A stretch of DNA of 9,991 nt from positions 1 to 9,991 of the forward strand of contig JAFRUW010000048.1 of NCBI GenBank assembly GCA_017438675.1. Direction: 5' to 3'. Source of the stretch: Oscillospiraceae bacterium. Lineage in GTDB: Bacteria > Bacillota > Clostridia > Oscillospirales > Oscillospiraceae. Under the pieces are notes generated by a model. The model saw only the letters and a program-made list of their open reading frames with translations. It was not told the DNA's origin and did no database searches. The translations under genes were made by a program, and so were the position numbers. This document shows, piece after piece, positions 1 through 6,756 of this stretch. Within the stretch, counting starts at the first letter, position 1. Each line of letters starts with the position of its first letter.

Positions 1-21
1 CATTACAAACAGGATGATACT

Positions 22-1857
22 ATGGCAAAAATAAAAAAACTGTCCCCCCATCTGGCGGATCTCATCGCCGCCGGCGAGGTGGTGGAGCGGCCCGGCTCCG
101 TTATAAAGGAGCTCACGGAAAACTCCATCGACGCCGGGGCGGACGCCATTACAATCGAAATAAAAAACGGCGGCCTGACCTATATGCGGGTCACCGACAA
201 CGGCAGCGGCATGTCCCCGGAGGACGCGGAGACGGCGTTCCTGCGCCACGCCACCAGCAAGCTGTCCCGTGAGGAACAGCTCGAGGCCATCGAGACCCTG
301 GGCTTCAGGGGCGAGGCCCTTGCCGCCACAGCCGCCGTCAGCCGGATAGAGCTCATGACGAGAGAGCAGGGGAGCGATACCGGCACAAGGCTGTATCTGG
401 ACGGCGGCGCGGTTATGGAGAGAGGCCCCGCGGGCTGCCCCGAGGGCACCACCATGATCGTCCGGGATCTGTTCTTCAACACCCCGGCAAGGCTCAAATT
501 CATGAAAACCGACAGGGCGGAGGGCGCCTTCGTCACGGCGGTGGCGGTGAGGTGCGCCCTTTCCCACCCGGAGGTGTCGGTAAAATACATAAAGGACGGG
601 AAAGAGGAGTTCCACACCCCCGGCGACAACCGGAGGGAAAGCTGCATTTACAGCATTTTCGGCAGGGAGTTCGCCCTGGGACTTATCCCCGCCGCCACCG
701 ACGACGGCACGGTGAAGGTGGAGGGGTACATCTCCGCCCCAAAGGACGCCAGAGGAAACAGGAACAACCAGTTTTTCTTCGTAAACGGAAGGTGCGTGAA
801 GTCAAAGCTCCTTCAGACGGCGCTGGAGCAGGGGTACAAAAACAACCTCTTTACCGGGCGGTTCCCCTCCTGTGTCATGTATATCGAAATGAAGCCAGGC
901 CTTGTGGACGTGAATGTCCATCCCGCGAAGACCGATGTGAAGTTCTTAAACGAGCGCCAGGTGTTCGACGGGGTCTATTACGCCACGCTGTCAGCTCTCG
1001 GAGCCTCCGGTGAAGCGCCCATACCGAATGTGTCCGAAGGGACGAAGGCCGCGGTGAAGACCCATGCGGCCGAAGGCGGCTTTTATAAGGGCGCAGCCGT
1101 GCCGAAAAAGGACTTTTTTGTGACGAAACCGACTTACAGCGGTGATTATAAGGCCCCGGTGCAGGAGAACAGACCTGTTCAGCAGGATCTGTTCCGTGAC
1201 GGGTACAGCGCCCCGTACAGGACGAATCCGGAGAAAAGGGCGGAGCTTCCCCGGTGGAGCGAAAAGGAAACCGGGCCGGCGATACCGGAACAGCCGGATT
1301 ACAGGTTTATCGGGGAGGCCATGGACACATACATCCTGGCGGAGCGGGACGGGGAGCTTCTCGTCATCGACAAGCACGCCGCCCACGAGCGGATGATTTT
1401 CGACAGACTGAAGGCCGGGGGCAGAGAGGTTATGAGCCAGCCCCTCATTGTGCCGGTCATCTGCCGCATGAGCGGCGACGCAGTGCAGACAGTCCTTGAC
1501 GGCCTTGAGCTTCTTGAGCCCCTGGGCTACGAGATCGACGCCTTCGGCGACGACAGCATCGCCGTCCGGGCGGTGCCGGCCGACACCGACGCCGGGGACA
1601 TCCCCGGTCATATGGAGGAGCTTGCGGAGATACTGGCCTCCGCCGGGAAGCAGGGCCTTGAGGCGGCGAAGGAGGAGATTCTTCACTCCGTGGCCTGCAA
1701 GGCGGCAATCAAGGCGGGAAAGCCCACCTCGAGAAAAGAGCTTGAGGTGATACTTGAAAAGGTCGCCGCCGGGGAGATAAAATACTGCCCCCACGGCAGG
1801 CCCGTGGCCGTGACCTTCACAAAAGAAGAGCTTGACAAAAGATTCAAAAGGACGTAA
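22..1857 (+). CDS. mutL: DNA mismatch repair protein MutL, endonuclease type
   Basis: MutL links mismatch recognition by MutS to strand removal in the cytoplasm. The 611-residue protein has the full N-terminal GHKL ATPase: the ENSIDAGA motif with the likely catalytic Glu33 and Mg-binding Asn34, DNGSGM at 59-64, HATSKL at 76-81 and GFRGEAL at 94-100. A transducer domain follows, containing FFFVNGR. Residues about 330-430 are a low-conservation linker. The C-terminal dimerisation domain carries the nuclease metal-site motifs: DKHAAHER at 450-457 (family form DQHA-x2-E), ACK at 558-560 and CPHGRP at 589-594. This places it among nicking MutL proteins of bacteria that lack MutH. An AGGA at 11-14, seven bases before the ATG, supports the start. 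The gene ends 2 bp before miaA, so the two are probably cotranscribed. mutS, often the neighbour upstream, would lie outside the window. Confidence 0.97.
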   Translation: MAKIKKLSPHLADLIAAGEVVERPGSVIKELTENSIDAGADAITIEIKNGGLTYMRVTDNGSGMSPEDAETAFLRHATSKLSREEQLEAIETLGFRGEALAATAAVSRIELMTREQGSDTGTRLYLDGGAVMERGPAGCPEGTTMIVRDLFFNTPARLKFMKTDRAEGAFVTAVAVRCALSHPEVSVKYIKDGKEEFHTPGDNRRESCIYSIFGREFALGLIPAATDDGTVKVEGYISAPKDARGNRNNQFFFVNGRCVKSKLLQTALEQGYKNNLFTGRFPSCVMYIEMKPGLVDVNVHPAKTDVKFLNERQVFDGVYYATLSALGASGEAPIPNVSEGTKAAVKTHAAEGGFYKGAAVPKKDFFVTKPTYSGDYKAPVQENRPVQQDLFRDGYSAPYRTNPEKRAELPRWSEKETGPAIPEQPDYRFIGEAMDTYILAERDGELLVIDKHAAHERMIFDRLKAGGREVMSQPLIVPVICRMSGDAVQTVLDGLELLEPLGYEIDAFGDDSIAVRAVPADTDAGDIPGHMEELAEILASAGKQGLEAAKEEILHSVACKAAIKAGKPTSRKELEVILEKVAAGEIKYCPHGRPVAVTFTKEELDKRFKRT

Positions 1858-1859
1858 GA

Positions 1860-2813
1860 ATGAGACCTGAGGTATTGGTAATAACCGGCCCTACCGCAAC
1901 GGGCAAGACTGCGCTGGCGGTCCGGGTCGCCCGGGACCTTGACGGCGAGGTGGTGGGGGCGGACTCCATGCAGATATACAGGTTCATGGACATCGGCACC
2001 GCCAAGCCCACCGCGGACGAGACCGAAGGCGTGCCCCATCACATGACAGACGTCGCCTCACCCTTTGAGGATTATTCCGTTTCCCGCTACGTCAGGGAGG
2101 CGGCCCTTGCCTGCGATGATATAATAGGGAGAGGGAAGCTGCCGATAATCACCGGCGGCACCGGGCTCTATATCGAGTCGCTGCTTTCGGGCAGGGAATT
2201 TGCCCCAAAGGGCGGCGGCACGGAGCTGAGAGAAAAGCTGAACCGGGAGTATGACGAAGTCGGCGGCATTGAGATGCTTAAGAGGCTCGGTGAGTTCGAC
2301 CCGGTTTCCGGCGCAAAGCTCCATTTCAACGACAAAAAGAGGATAGTCAGGGCCTTTGAGGTGTATCTTTCCACCGGGAGGACCATCGCGGAGCACGACG
2401 AGGAGACAAGGCGGCTCCCGCCCAGATACAAAAGCGTCACCTACGCGCTGGATTTTAGTGAGCGGGACAGGCTGTACGCCAGGATCGACCGCCGGGTGGA
2501 CATTATGATGGAGGCGGGGCTGGAAAGGGAAGTCCGGGATCTTCTGGACATGGGGCTTGACCCGAAATCCACCGCCATGCAGGCAATAGGGTACAAGGAG
2601 ATCGCCGCCGCCATCCGGGGCGAGTGCGCAATGGACGAGGCGGTGGAGAACGTGAAGAGAGAGAGCCGCAGATATGCCAAAAGACAGCTTTCGTGGCTGA
2701 GGCGGGATAAAAGCATCCGCTGGATACGGTGGGACGATGCGCCGGATATCGACAGAGCGGCCAGAATTGTGACGGGCGACTTCGACGGGTTTCAATGGAA
2801 AAAGCAGTTATAA
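1860..2813 (+). CDS. miaA: tRNA dimethylallyltransferase MiaA
   Basis: MiaA transfers a dimethylallyl group to N6 of adenosine 37 in tRNAs reading UNN codons, the first step towards ms2i6A. The 317-residue protein is of normal family length. It shows a P-loop GPTATGKT at 10-17, the ADSMQIY block at 34-40 whose Asp35 is the expected catalytic acid, DIGTAKP at 44-50, and TGGTGLYIESL at 98-108. Near the C-terminus come the conserved AIGYKEI and a YAKRQLSW segment. The ATG starts two bases after the mutL stop. Its Shine-Dalgarno AAAAGGA (1846-1852) lies inside the last mutL codons with a 7-base spacer, which implies coupling of the two genes. The order mutL-miaA-hfq is also found in enterobacteria. 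Confidence 0.97.
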   Translation: MRPEVLVITGPTATGKTALAVRVARDLDGEVVGADSMQIYRFMDIGTAKPTADETEGVPHHMTDVASPFEDYSVSRYVREAALACDDIIGRGKLPIITGGTGLYIESLLSGREFAPKGGGTELREKLNREYDEVGGIEMLKRLGEFDPVSGAKLHFNDKKRIVRAFEVYLSTGRTIAEHDEETRRLPPRYKSVTYALDFSERDRLYARIDRRVDIMMEAGLEREVRDLLDMGLDPKSTAMQAIGYKEIAAAIRGECAMDEAVENVKRESRRYAKRQLSWLRRDKSIRWIRWDDAPDIDRAARIVTGDFDGFQWKKQL

Positions 2814-2837
2814 TGAGGTCGCAGTACATATTACAGT

Positions 2838-2861
2838 GAGGCAAAGAGCAAAAAATGCCTC
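2838..2861 (+). promoter_or_regulatory. Hairpin in the hfq leader
   Basis: GAGGCA (2838-2843) pairs with TGCCTC (2856-2861) across a 12-base A-rich loop, and a U-G pair can extend the stem by one. The stem ends two bases before the hfq Shine-Dalgarno (AAAGGAA, 2864-2870). There is no T-tract, so it is not an obvious terminator. A-rich single-stranded loops are a known type of Hfq-binding surface, so autoregulation is possible, but that is inference only. Confidence 0.35.
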
Positions 2862-2877
2862 GGAAAGGAACGGCATC

Positions 2878-3114
2878 ATGAACAAACAGCAGAATTTACA
2901 GGATATTTTTTTGAATCAGGCGAGAAGGAACGGGGTACCCCTGACCGTGTTCTTAATGAACGGGTTTCAGATCCGGGGCGTGTGCACCGGGTTCGACAAT
3001 TTCACCGTGGTGATGAACAGCGAGGGCAAACAGCAGCTCATCTATAAGCACGCCATTTCCACCATCATCCCCATGAGGCCGATAGGGCTGGACGAAACGG
3101 CCAATGAAAAATGA
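2878..3114 (+). CDS. hfq: RNA chaperone Hfq
   Basis: Hfq forms a ring-shaped hexamer of Sm folds that binds small RNAs and mRNAs in the cytoplasm. The 78-residue protein has Sm1 from about 8 to 47, with proximal-face residues Gln8, Asp9 and Phe42, and the Sm2 signature YKHAISTI at 56-63 with His58 near the position of the enterobacterial proximal-pore KH. It lacks the long C-terminal tail of enterobacterial Hfq, as is usual in Firmicutes. The ATG at 2878 is preferred: MNKQQNLQDIFLNQARR is the expected family N-terminus, and AAAGGAA at 2864-2870 sits seven bases upstream. An in-frame GTG at 2836 would add 14 atypical residues and has no good ribosome-binding site. The last codons (Asn-Glu-Lys-stop) lie within an A-rich repeat, so the tail may have been reshaped by repeat insertion. 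Confidence 0.95.
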   Translation: MNKQQNLQDIFLNQARRNGVPLTVFLMNGFQIRGVCTGFDNFTVVMNSEGKQQLIYKHAISTIIPMRPIGLDETANEK

Positions 3115-3149
3115 AAAATGAACAGTGAAAAATGAATTGAAAAGCGGGC
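3102..3149 (+). repeat. A-rich ATGAAAA-type run overlapping the hfq 3' end
   Basis: From 3102 the sequence becomes an imperfect tandem of an ATGAAAA-like heptamer, then gives way to AAAAGCGGGCGG at 3140-3151. The same order, an A-rich run followed by AAA(A)GCGGGCG, occurs in the repeat copies at 3378-3485 and 9623-9725, but the central palindrome is missing here. I read it as a shortened member of the same family. The hfq stop codon is inside it. Confidence 0.6.
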
Positions 3150-3297
3150 GGACGCGAGACACCGCACCAACGCAACAGAGCAGGAGCGTTCAGCGGAGGT
3201 TAGACGCAGGCATAATCAAGGTTCAGGGATGATGCACTACCGTATACGCACAACATTGTTCACGACCGGTAACAGTGTGTTTTCCGCCAGGGGGTTT

Positions 3298-3353
3298 CCA
3301 AAGGGGGAACGCCTTTGGTTTGCTTTGCATACTTTCTCAAACAAGAAAGTATG
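3298..3353. repeat. Double hairpin element
   Basis: Two perfect inverted repeats lie nine bases apart. The first is CCAAAGG (3298-3304) with CCTTTGG (3312-3318) around a 7-base loop. The second is CATACTTTCT (3328-3337) with AGAAAGTATG (3344-3353) around a 6-base loop, followed by TGCCCCGCGG. Neither has a terminator T-run. I recall similar 'CATACTTTCT...AGAAAGTATG' units scattered in genomes of gut Clostridia, so a dispersed non-coding repeat is likely. That recollection is not checked. Confidence 0.55.
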
Positions 3354-3377
3354 TGCCCCGCGGCATGAGCGGAGGAC

Positions 3378-3485
3378 AAATTGCAAATTGAAAATGCAGA
3401 ATGAAAAATGGTGGTGTTTTTTTTAATTCGATGAATTAAAAAATGAATCTAAAGGCGGGCGGGTTGGTCGGCCCGCCCCTGCGGG
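3378..3485 (+). repeat. Composite dispersed repeat, copy 1
   Basis: The unit has three parts. First is an A-rich run (3378-3410). Second is an 11-bp perfect palindrome TTTTTTAATTC (3419-3429)/GAATTAAAAAA (3433-3443) with loop GAT. Third, after ATGAATCTAAA, is a GC-rich palindrome GGCGGGC (3454-3460)/GCCCGCC (3471-3477) ending in CCCTGCGGG. Copy 2 at 9623-9725 has the same three parts in the same order. The AT stem is identical in both copies, while its loop and the GC stem differ. Confidence 0.75.
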
Positions 3486-3548
3486 TGCGGGATCGCCGAA
3501 CCGCGGATCCCAAACCCACATAAAAAACACCTATACAAGGGAAAAGAT

Positions 3549-4760
3549 ATGAATAAATCCGATACACTGATAAAAATCGTATCCGTTCTGGCGCTGATCG
3601 CCATCGTGTGCTATATCGGGTACTATATCTACGACGCCAGGGTGAACCCCCTGCGCACCGTGGCGGCCATGGAATACACCGTTACCGAGACGGCGGAGAC
3701 CCGGGGCTACGCCGTGAGAAGCGAGGAACTCCTCACCGGCGACAGGTCAAGGGTCACCGTTGTGGCCGGTGAAGGCGAAAAGCTGGCTATGGGCAGCGTC
3801 TATGCCCTGCGGTTCGACTCGGCGGAATCCATGGGCGTAATGGACAGGATAAAGGCCCTGAACGCCCGGGTGGACTGGCTCAGAAACGTGGTGGACGGCG
3901 GCGAGGGAGCCGCCGACAGGATGGCGAGAGAAAGCGTTGCCGCCCTGAGCCACGGCGTGGACGCGGGGGATATGGCTGCCATCACCGATCTCACCGACGA
4001 TGTGCGGGTGAAGGTCTTCCAGAGCGAATCCTTCACCGACGAGAATCTTGAGGCCGGCCTTGCTTCCGCCCAGGCGGAGCTTTCGGCTCTCGAAGCGGAA
4101 AAGGACTCCGTCTCGGACAAGCTGAGAATAGAGCACCCCGGCGTGTTCTCCGGTACCTCCGACGGGTTTGAATTTGTGAAACCGGAGCAGATAAAGGGCA
4201 TCACACCCCAGAATCTGGAGAATCTTTTCAAAAAAGCCGAAACCCCGGAGGATGTCATCGGCAAGGTCGTCACCGACATCCGCTGGCGGTACGCCGCCGT
4301 CATGGACGAGGACGATGCCATGGGGCTGAAGCCGGGGAGCACGGTGACATTTCAGTTCAATAAAAACCTGAACGAAACCATGAATATGACGGTGGAGGAG
4401 AAAAGCAACCCCTCCCTGGGCAAATGCGTCGTCACCTTTATAAGCGACAGGAACATGAGGGACATACTGCGCCTGAGAGAGCTCACCGCCGATCTGCTGC
4501 TTTCCGAGACAAGCGGCATAAGGATCCCCTCTGAGGCGGTGCACGAGGAGGAGCGGGAGATCGAGAAGGACGGAAAGACCGTTAAGGAAACGGTGAAATA
4601 CATCTACATCATCTCCGGAGTCCAGGCGGAAAAGACGGACGTGACGGTTTTGGGAGAATACGGGGATTTTTGCCTTGCGGAGAGAAGTCCGAAGCTGAGA
4701 AGCGGGACGGAGATAATCACGGAGGCAAACGATCTGTATGACGGCAAGGTGGTCAGATAA
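3549..4760 (+). CDS. HlyD-like membrane-anchored protein of the division cluster
   Basis: The 403-residue protein has a single N-terminal transmembrane segment at about 9-28 after a short Lys-containing start, so it probably has an N-in anchor with the rest outside the membrane. Residues about 35-75 look like the first half of a beta-barrel/lipoyl-like hairpin. Helical segments follow at about 95-125 and 160-195, rich in Ala, Glu and Leu (for example AQAELSALEAEKDSV). The HPGVFSGTSDGFE stretch and a C-terminal barrel-like region with IRIPSEAV, then LYDGKVV at the end, resemble HlyD/membrane-fusion-type proteins annotated next to sepF in Clostridia. No transporter or permease gene is adjacent, so an export role is unproven. 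The ATG follows AAGGGA (3537-3542) by six bases. The stop TAA shares its last A with the yggS ATG. The specific function is unknown. Confidence 0.75.
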   Translation: MNKSDTLIKIVSVLALIAIVCYIGYYIYDARVNPLRTVAAMEYTVTETAETRGYAVRSEELLTGDRSRVTVVAGEGEKLAMGSVYALRFDSAESMGVMDRIKALNARVDWLRNVVDGGEGAADRMARESVAALSHGVDAGDMAAITDLTDDVRVKVFQSESFTDENLEAGLASAQAELSALEAEKDSVSDKLRIEHPGVFSGTSDGFEFVKPEQIKGITPQNLENLFKKAETPEDVIGKVVTDIRWRYAAVMDEDDAMGLKPGSTVTFQFNKNLNETMNMTVEEKSNPSLGKCVVTFISDRNMRDILRLRELTADLLLSETSGIRIPSEAVHEEEREIEKDGKTVKETVKYIYIISGVQAEKTDVTVLGEYGDFCLAERSPKLRSGTEIITEANDLYDGKVVR

Positions 4761-5461
4761 TGGGCAGCATATCGGATAACGTAAAATACATACTCGACAG
4801 CGTGGCTGAAGCGGCGGTAAAAGCCGGGAGGAAACCGGAGGATATCGCGGTGGTCGCTGCGTCAAAAATGAACTCCGCCGAAAGGGTGCGGGAGGCCATA
4901 GCCGCAGGGATAAAAATCTGCGGCGAGAACAGGGTCCAGGAGATGGAGGAAAAGCTCAAAGAGGGTGCCTATTCCGGGGCGGAGCTCCATTTCATCGGCC
5001 ACCTCCAGCGCAACAAGGTGAAAAACGTCACCGGGAAGTGCGCCCTCATCCAGTCGGTGGACTCCGGGGAGCTCATGGGCCTCATATCAAAGCGGGCCTC
5101 GGGGCTGGGCATCGTTCAGGACGTGCTTATCGAGGTGAACGTGGGGGACGAGGATTCCAAGTCCGGCGTCCAGGTGTTCCGGGCGGAGGAGCTTGCCGCA
5201 AAAGCGGCGGATTTCCCCGGTTTAAGGGTAAAAGGGCTCATGTGCATACCGCCTTTTGACGCGGATGCCAAAAAAACACAAAATTATTTTCAAACAATGT
5301 ATAACCTTTTTATTGACATAAAGGCAAAAAAATACGATAATGTCAGTATGAATATCTTGTCCATGGGAATGAGCGGTGATTTCCGCCAGGCTATTGCCGA
5401 GGGCGCCGATATGGTGCGGGTGGGCACCGGGATATTCGGAATGAGACAGTACCATAAATAG
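4760..5461 (+). CDS. yggS: YggS/YlmE-family PLP homeostasis protein
   Basis: YggS (YlmE in Bacillus, COG0325) is a single-domain, alanine-racemase-fold protein that binds pyridoxal 5'-phosphate and affects vitamin B6 and amino-acid balance without a known enzymatic reaction. The 233 residues show the PLP lysine at Lys36 in AVVAASKM, then CGENRVQE (family FGENRVQE), LHFIGHLQRNK, GLMCIPPF, LSMGMSGDF and VRVGTGIFG, which complete the phosphate-binding side. The ATG overlaps the preceding TAA by one base, with AAGGTGG at 4746-4752, so it is translationally coupled to the HlyD-like gene. Its TAG stop merges with the sepF ribosome-binding site (TAGGAGGA). A markedly AT-rich patch at about 5265-5350 breaks the otherwise GC-rich coding sequence and contains a promoter-like sequence. 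Confidence 0.95.
   Translation: MGSISDNVKYILDSVAEAAVKAGRKPEDIAVVAASKMNSAERVREAIAAGIKICGENRVQEMEEKLKEGAYSGAELHFIGHLQRNKVKNVTGKCALIQSVDSGELMGLISKRASGLGIVQDVLIEVNVGDEDSKSGVQVFRAEELAAKAADFPGLRVKGLMCIPPFDADAKKTQNYFQTMYNLFIDIKAKKYDNVSMNILSMGMSGDFRQAIAEGADMVRVGTGIFGMRQYHK
5313..5341 (+). promoter_or_regulatory. Near-consensus sigma-A promoter inside yggS
   Basis: A perfect -35 hexamer TTGACA (5313-5318) is followed, after exactly 17 bases, by GATAAT (5336-5341), five of six matches to TATAAT. The spacer is A-rich. Transcription would begin near 5348, about 125 bp before the sepF ATG. The site lies in an AT-rich patch of a gene that is otherwise GC-rich, which argues for selection rather than chance. 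It would let sepF, divIVA and possibly ileS be made independently of the upstream genes. Confidence 0.65.
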
Positions 5462-5473
5462 GAGGATTTTCTG

Positions 5474-5959
5474 ATGGGATTTATAGATGAACTCAAAAAG
5501 CTTACAAGACCTTACGATGAGGACGAGGACGAGTTTGAGGACTTCGAGCCTCAGCCCAAGCCTGAGAGAGCCGCGTCCAAGCCAAAGGCCACAACTCCGC
5601 CCCCCAGACCTTCAGGCAGCTCCGGCGGAAACTTTGAGAGCTACGACAGACGGGACAACAAGGTCGTGAACATCCACGCCACCACCCGCCTTCAGGTTGT
5701 GCTCTGCAAGCCCGAGAAGTATGAGAGCGCGGCGGAGATCGCCGATCACCTGAGAGAAAAGAGAACAGTCGTCCTTAACCTTGAGCAGACGAATAAGGAC
5801 ATTGCCCGCCGTCTCATCGACTTCCTCAGCGGCGTTACCTACGCCCAGGACGGCAAGATCAAGAAGATCGCCGTGAACACATACCTGATCACGCCTTACA
5901 ACGTGGCGTTTATGGGTGATCTTATCGACGAGCTGGAAAACAACGGCCTGTATTTTTAA
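5474..5959 (+). CDS. sepF: Cell division protein SepF
   Basis: SepF polymerises into rings or arcs and tethers FtsZ filaments to the membrane at the division site. The 161-residue protein starts with the expected short amphipathic membrane-targeting helix (MGFIDELKKL). A very acidic stretch (DEDEDEFEDFE) and a Pro/Ser-rich linker follow to about residue 60. The conserved globular SepF domain runs from VVNIHATTRLQVVLC to the end, including VLNLEQTNKDIARRLIDFLSG and ITPYNV. The ATG is seven bases after GGAGGA (5461-5466), whose first G is the last base of the yggS stop. divIVA follows after 39 bp with no ylmG or ylmH between them. An internal promoter in yggS probably contributes to its expression. 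Confidence 0.96.
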   Translation: MGFIDELKKLTRPYDEDEDEFEDFEPQPKPERAASKPKATTPPPRPSGSSGGNFESYDRRDNKVVNIHATTRLQVVLCKPEKYESAAEIADHLREKRTVVLNLEQTNKDIARRLIDFLSGVTYAQDGKIKKIAVNTYLITPYNVAFMGDLIDELENNGLYF

Positions 5960-5998
5960 GCCGTAACATATATAAAGAAACGTCTGGAGGGTTGAAGC

Positions 5999-6700
5999 AT
6001 GCTTACACCGCAGGATATTCAGGAAAAAGGATTTGACAAAGCGATTTTCGGCGGCTATGAAATGACCGCAGTCGACGCGTTCCTTGAGGAGCTTCAGTAC
6101 GATTATGAGACTGTCCTTAACGAGAACTCAGCGTTGAAGTTAAAGATCAGTGATCTGGAAAGCACCGTAAAAAGCTTCCATGACAGTGAGAGCTCCATGC
6201 GCATTGCCCTTGCCACAGCGAAAAACACTTGCGAAGACATGATAAACGAGACGGAGGAGCGCTGCCGTCAGATACTTGATACAAAGAACGAGGAATACCG
6301 CCGCAAATTTGCCGAGCTGGATGAGAAGGTTGCCGAGGAAGAGGATCGCCTTGCCCGGGCCTGCGCCGATACCGACAAGTATATCGCCGCTGTCCGCCGC
6401 CTTGCCGAAAAGCAGGAGGAGTTCCTTTCCGGCCTGAGACAGGTCACCGACGAGTCCAGACCCGCAAATCCACCCCGGGCGGCTTACAGTCAGCCCCCCA
6501 TCGACGACAACGCCATGCCCTCCATCCCCGACCTTGAGGACATGGAGGATACCGATACCGACACCTTCGAGGAGATCAACAGCTTCGTCTCCCAGGTAAT
6601 GAGCGAGGAAGAGGCTAAGCCCGCCGAGGATATCCCGGAGGAGCCTGCCGATATGACCAGAAAGTTCGGTCTCGGCAAGAACAAGAAGTTCAAAAAATAA
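5999..6700 (+). CDS. divIVA: DivIVA-family cell division/polarity scaffold
   Basis: DivIVA senses curved membrane at poles and septa and recruits division or cell-wall proteins. The 233-residue protein opens with the family N-terminus: MLTPQDI, GFDKAIFGGYEMTAVDAFL, then a Tyr-Glu pair leading into coiled coil. Coiled-coil regions cover about 30-60 and 65-155, rich in Glu, Lys, Arg and Ala with heptad-like spacing. The C-terminal third (about 160-220) is an acidic, Pro/Asp-rich, probably disordered linker (MEDTDTDTFEEINSF). The protein ends in a basic tail, KFGLGKNKKFKK. A strong TGGAGGG (5985-5991) lies seven bases before the ATG. The position between sepF and ileS matches the conserved Gram-positive cluster. 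The acidic linker followed by a basic end may mediate partner contacts, which is inference. Confidence 0.93.
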   Translation: MLTPQDIQEKGFDKAIFGGYEMTAVDAFLEELQYDYETVLNENSALKLKISDLESTVKSFHDSESSMRIALATAKNTCEDMINETEERCRQILDTKNEEYRRKFAELDEKVAEEEDRLARACADTDKYIAAVRRLAEKQEEFLSGLRQVTDESRPANPPRAAYSQPPIDDNAMPSIPDLEDMEDTDTDTFEEINSFVSQVMSEEEAKPAEDIPEEPADMTRKFGLGKNKKFKK

Positions 6701-6713
6701 ATACAGAAACAAA

Positions 6714-6756
6714 CGATAAACTATCGGAAAGGCGCAGATACGGGGGTATCTGTGCC
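6714..6756 (+). promoter_or_regulatory. Two hairpins in the ileS leader, no T-box seen
   Basis: A small hairpin CGATA/TATCG (6714-6726, 3-base loop) is followed by a stronger one: an 11-bp stem with one G-U pair at 6731-6741 and 6746-6756, closed by a GGGG loop. No T-run follows, so it is unlikely to be a simple terminator. The ileS Shine-Dalgarno lies 14 bases further on. The usual T-box antiterminator core for Firmicute ileS (an AGGGTGGNACCGCG-like sequence) is not present between divIVA and ileS. The gap of 85 bases is also too short for a complete canonical T-box leader. Confidence 0.55.

Larger units (their letters stand above)
3115..3548. other. Gene-free gap of 434 bp between hfq and the HlyD-like gene
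   Basis: No credible gene is present. In order it holds the tail of an A-rich run, an unremarkable stretch at about 3152-3290 with small palindromes such as CGTATACG at 3241-3248, two consecutive hairpins at 3298-3353, a composite repeat copy at 3378-3485, and a weak GGGATC/GATCCC hairpin at 3489-3511. A 65-codon open frame at 3229-3426 runs through the hairpins and repeat and looks accidental. I see no convincing terminator for hfq (no GC stem followed by a clean T-run on the + strand) and no convincing promoter for the next gene. Confidence 0.7.

Noticed and set aside
991..1794. 267-codon minus-strand frame opposite mutL, and a 372-codon one opposite the HlyD-like gene (3747-4865)
   Set aside because: Both lie entirely opposite genes supported by motifs or gene context. 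Their products look like random Arg/Gly/His-rich sequence.
2836..2877. GTG start at 2836 for a longer Hfq
   Set aside because: It would add 14 non-family residues encoded by the leader hairpin. The ATG at 2878 has a well-spaced AAAGGAA and gives the standard N-terminus.
3229..3426. 65-codon open frame on the plus strand
   Set aside because: It runs through two hairpins and the A-rich repeat, has no good ribosome-binding site, and its product is of odd composition and matches no family I know.
3489..3511. GGGATC/GATCCC hairpin as a terminator
   Set aside because: The stem is only six base pairs with an 11-base loop, and no T-run follows on the plus strand.
6731..6756. Leader hairpin before ileS as a terminator of divIVA
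   Set aside because: The stem is good but is followed by CTGCCGTG rather than T's, so intrinsic termination is unlikely.
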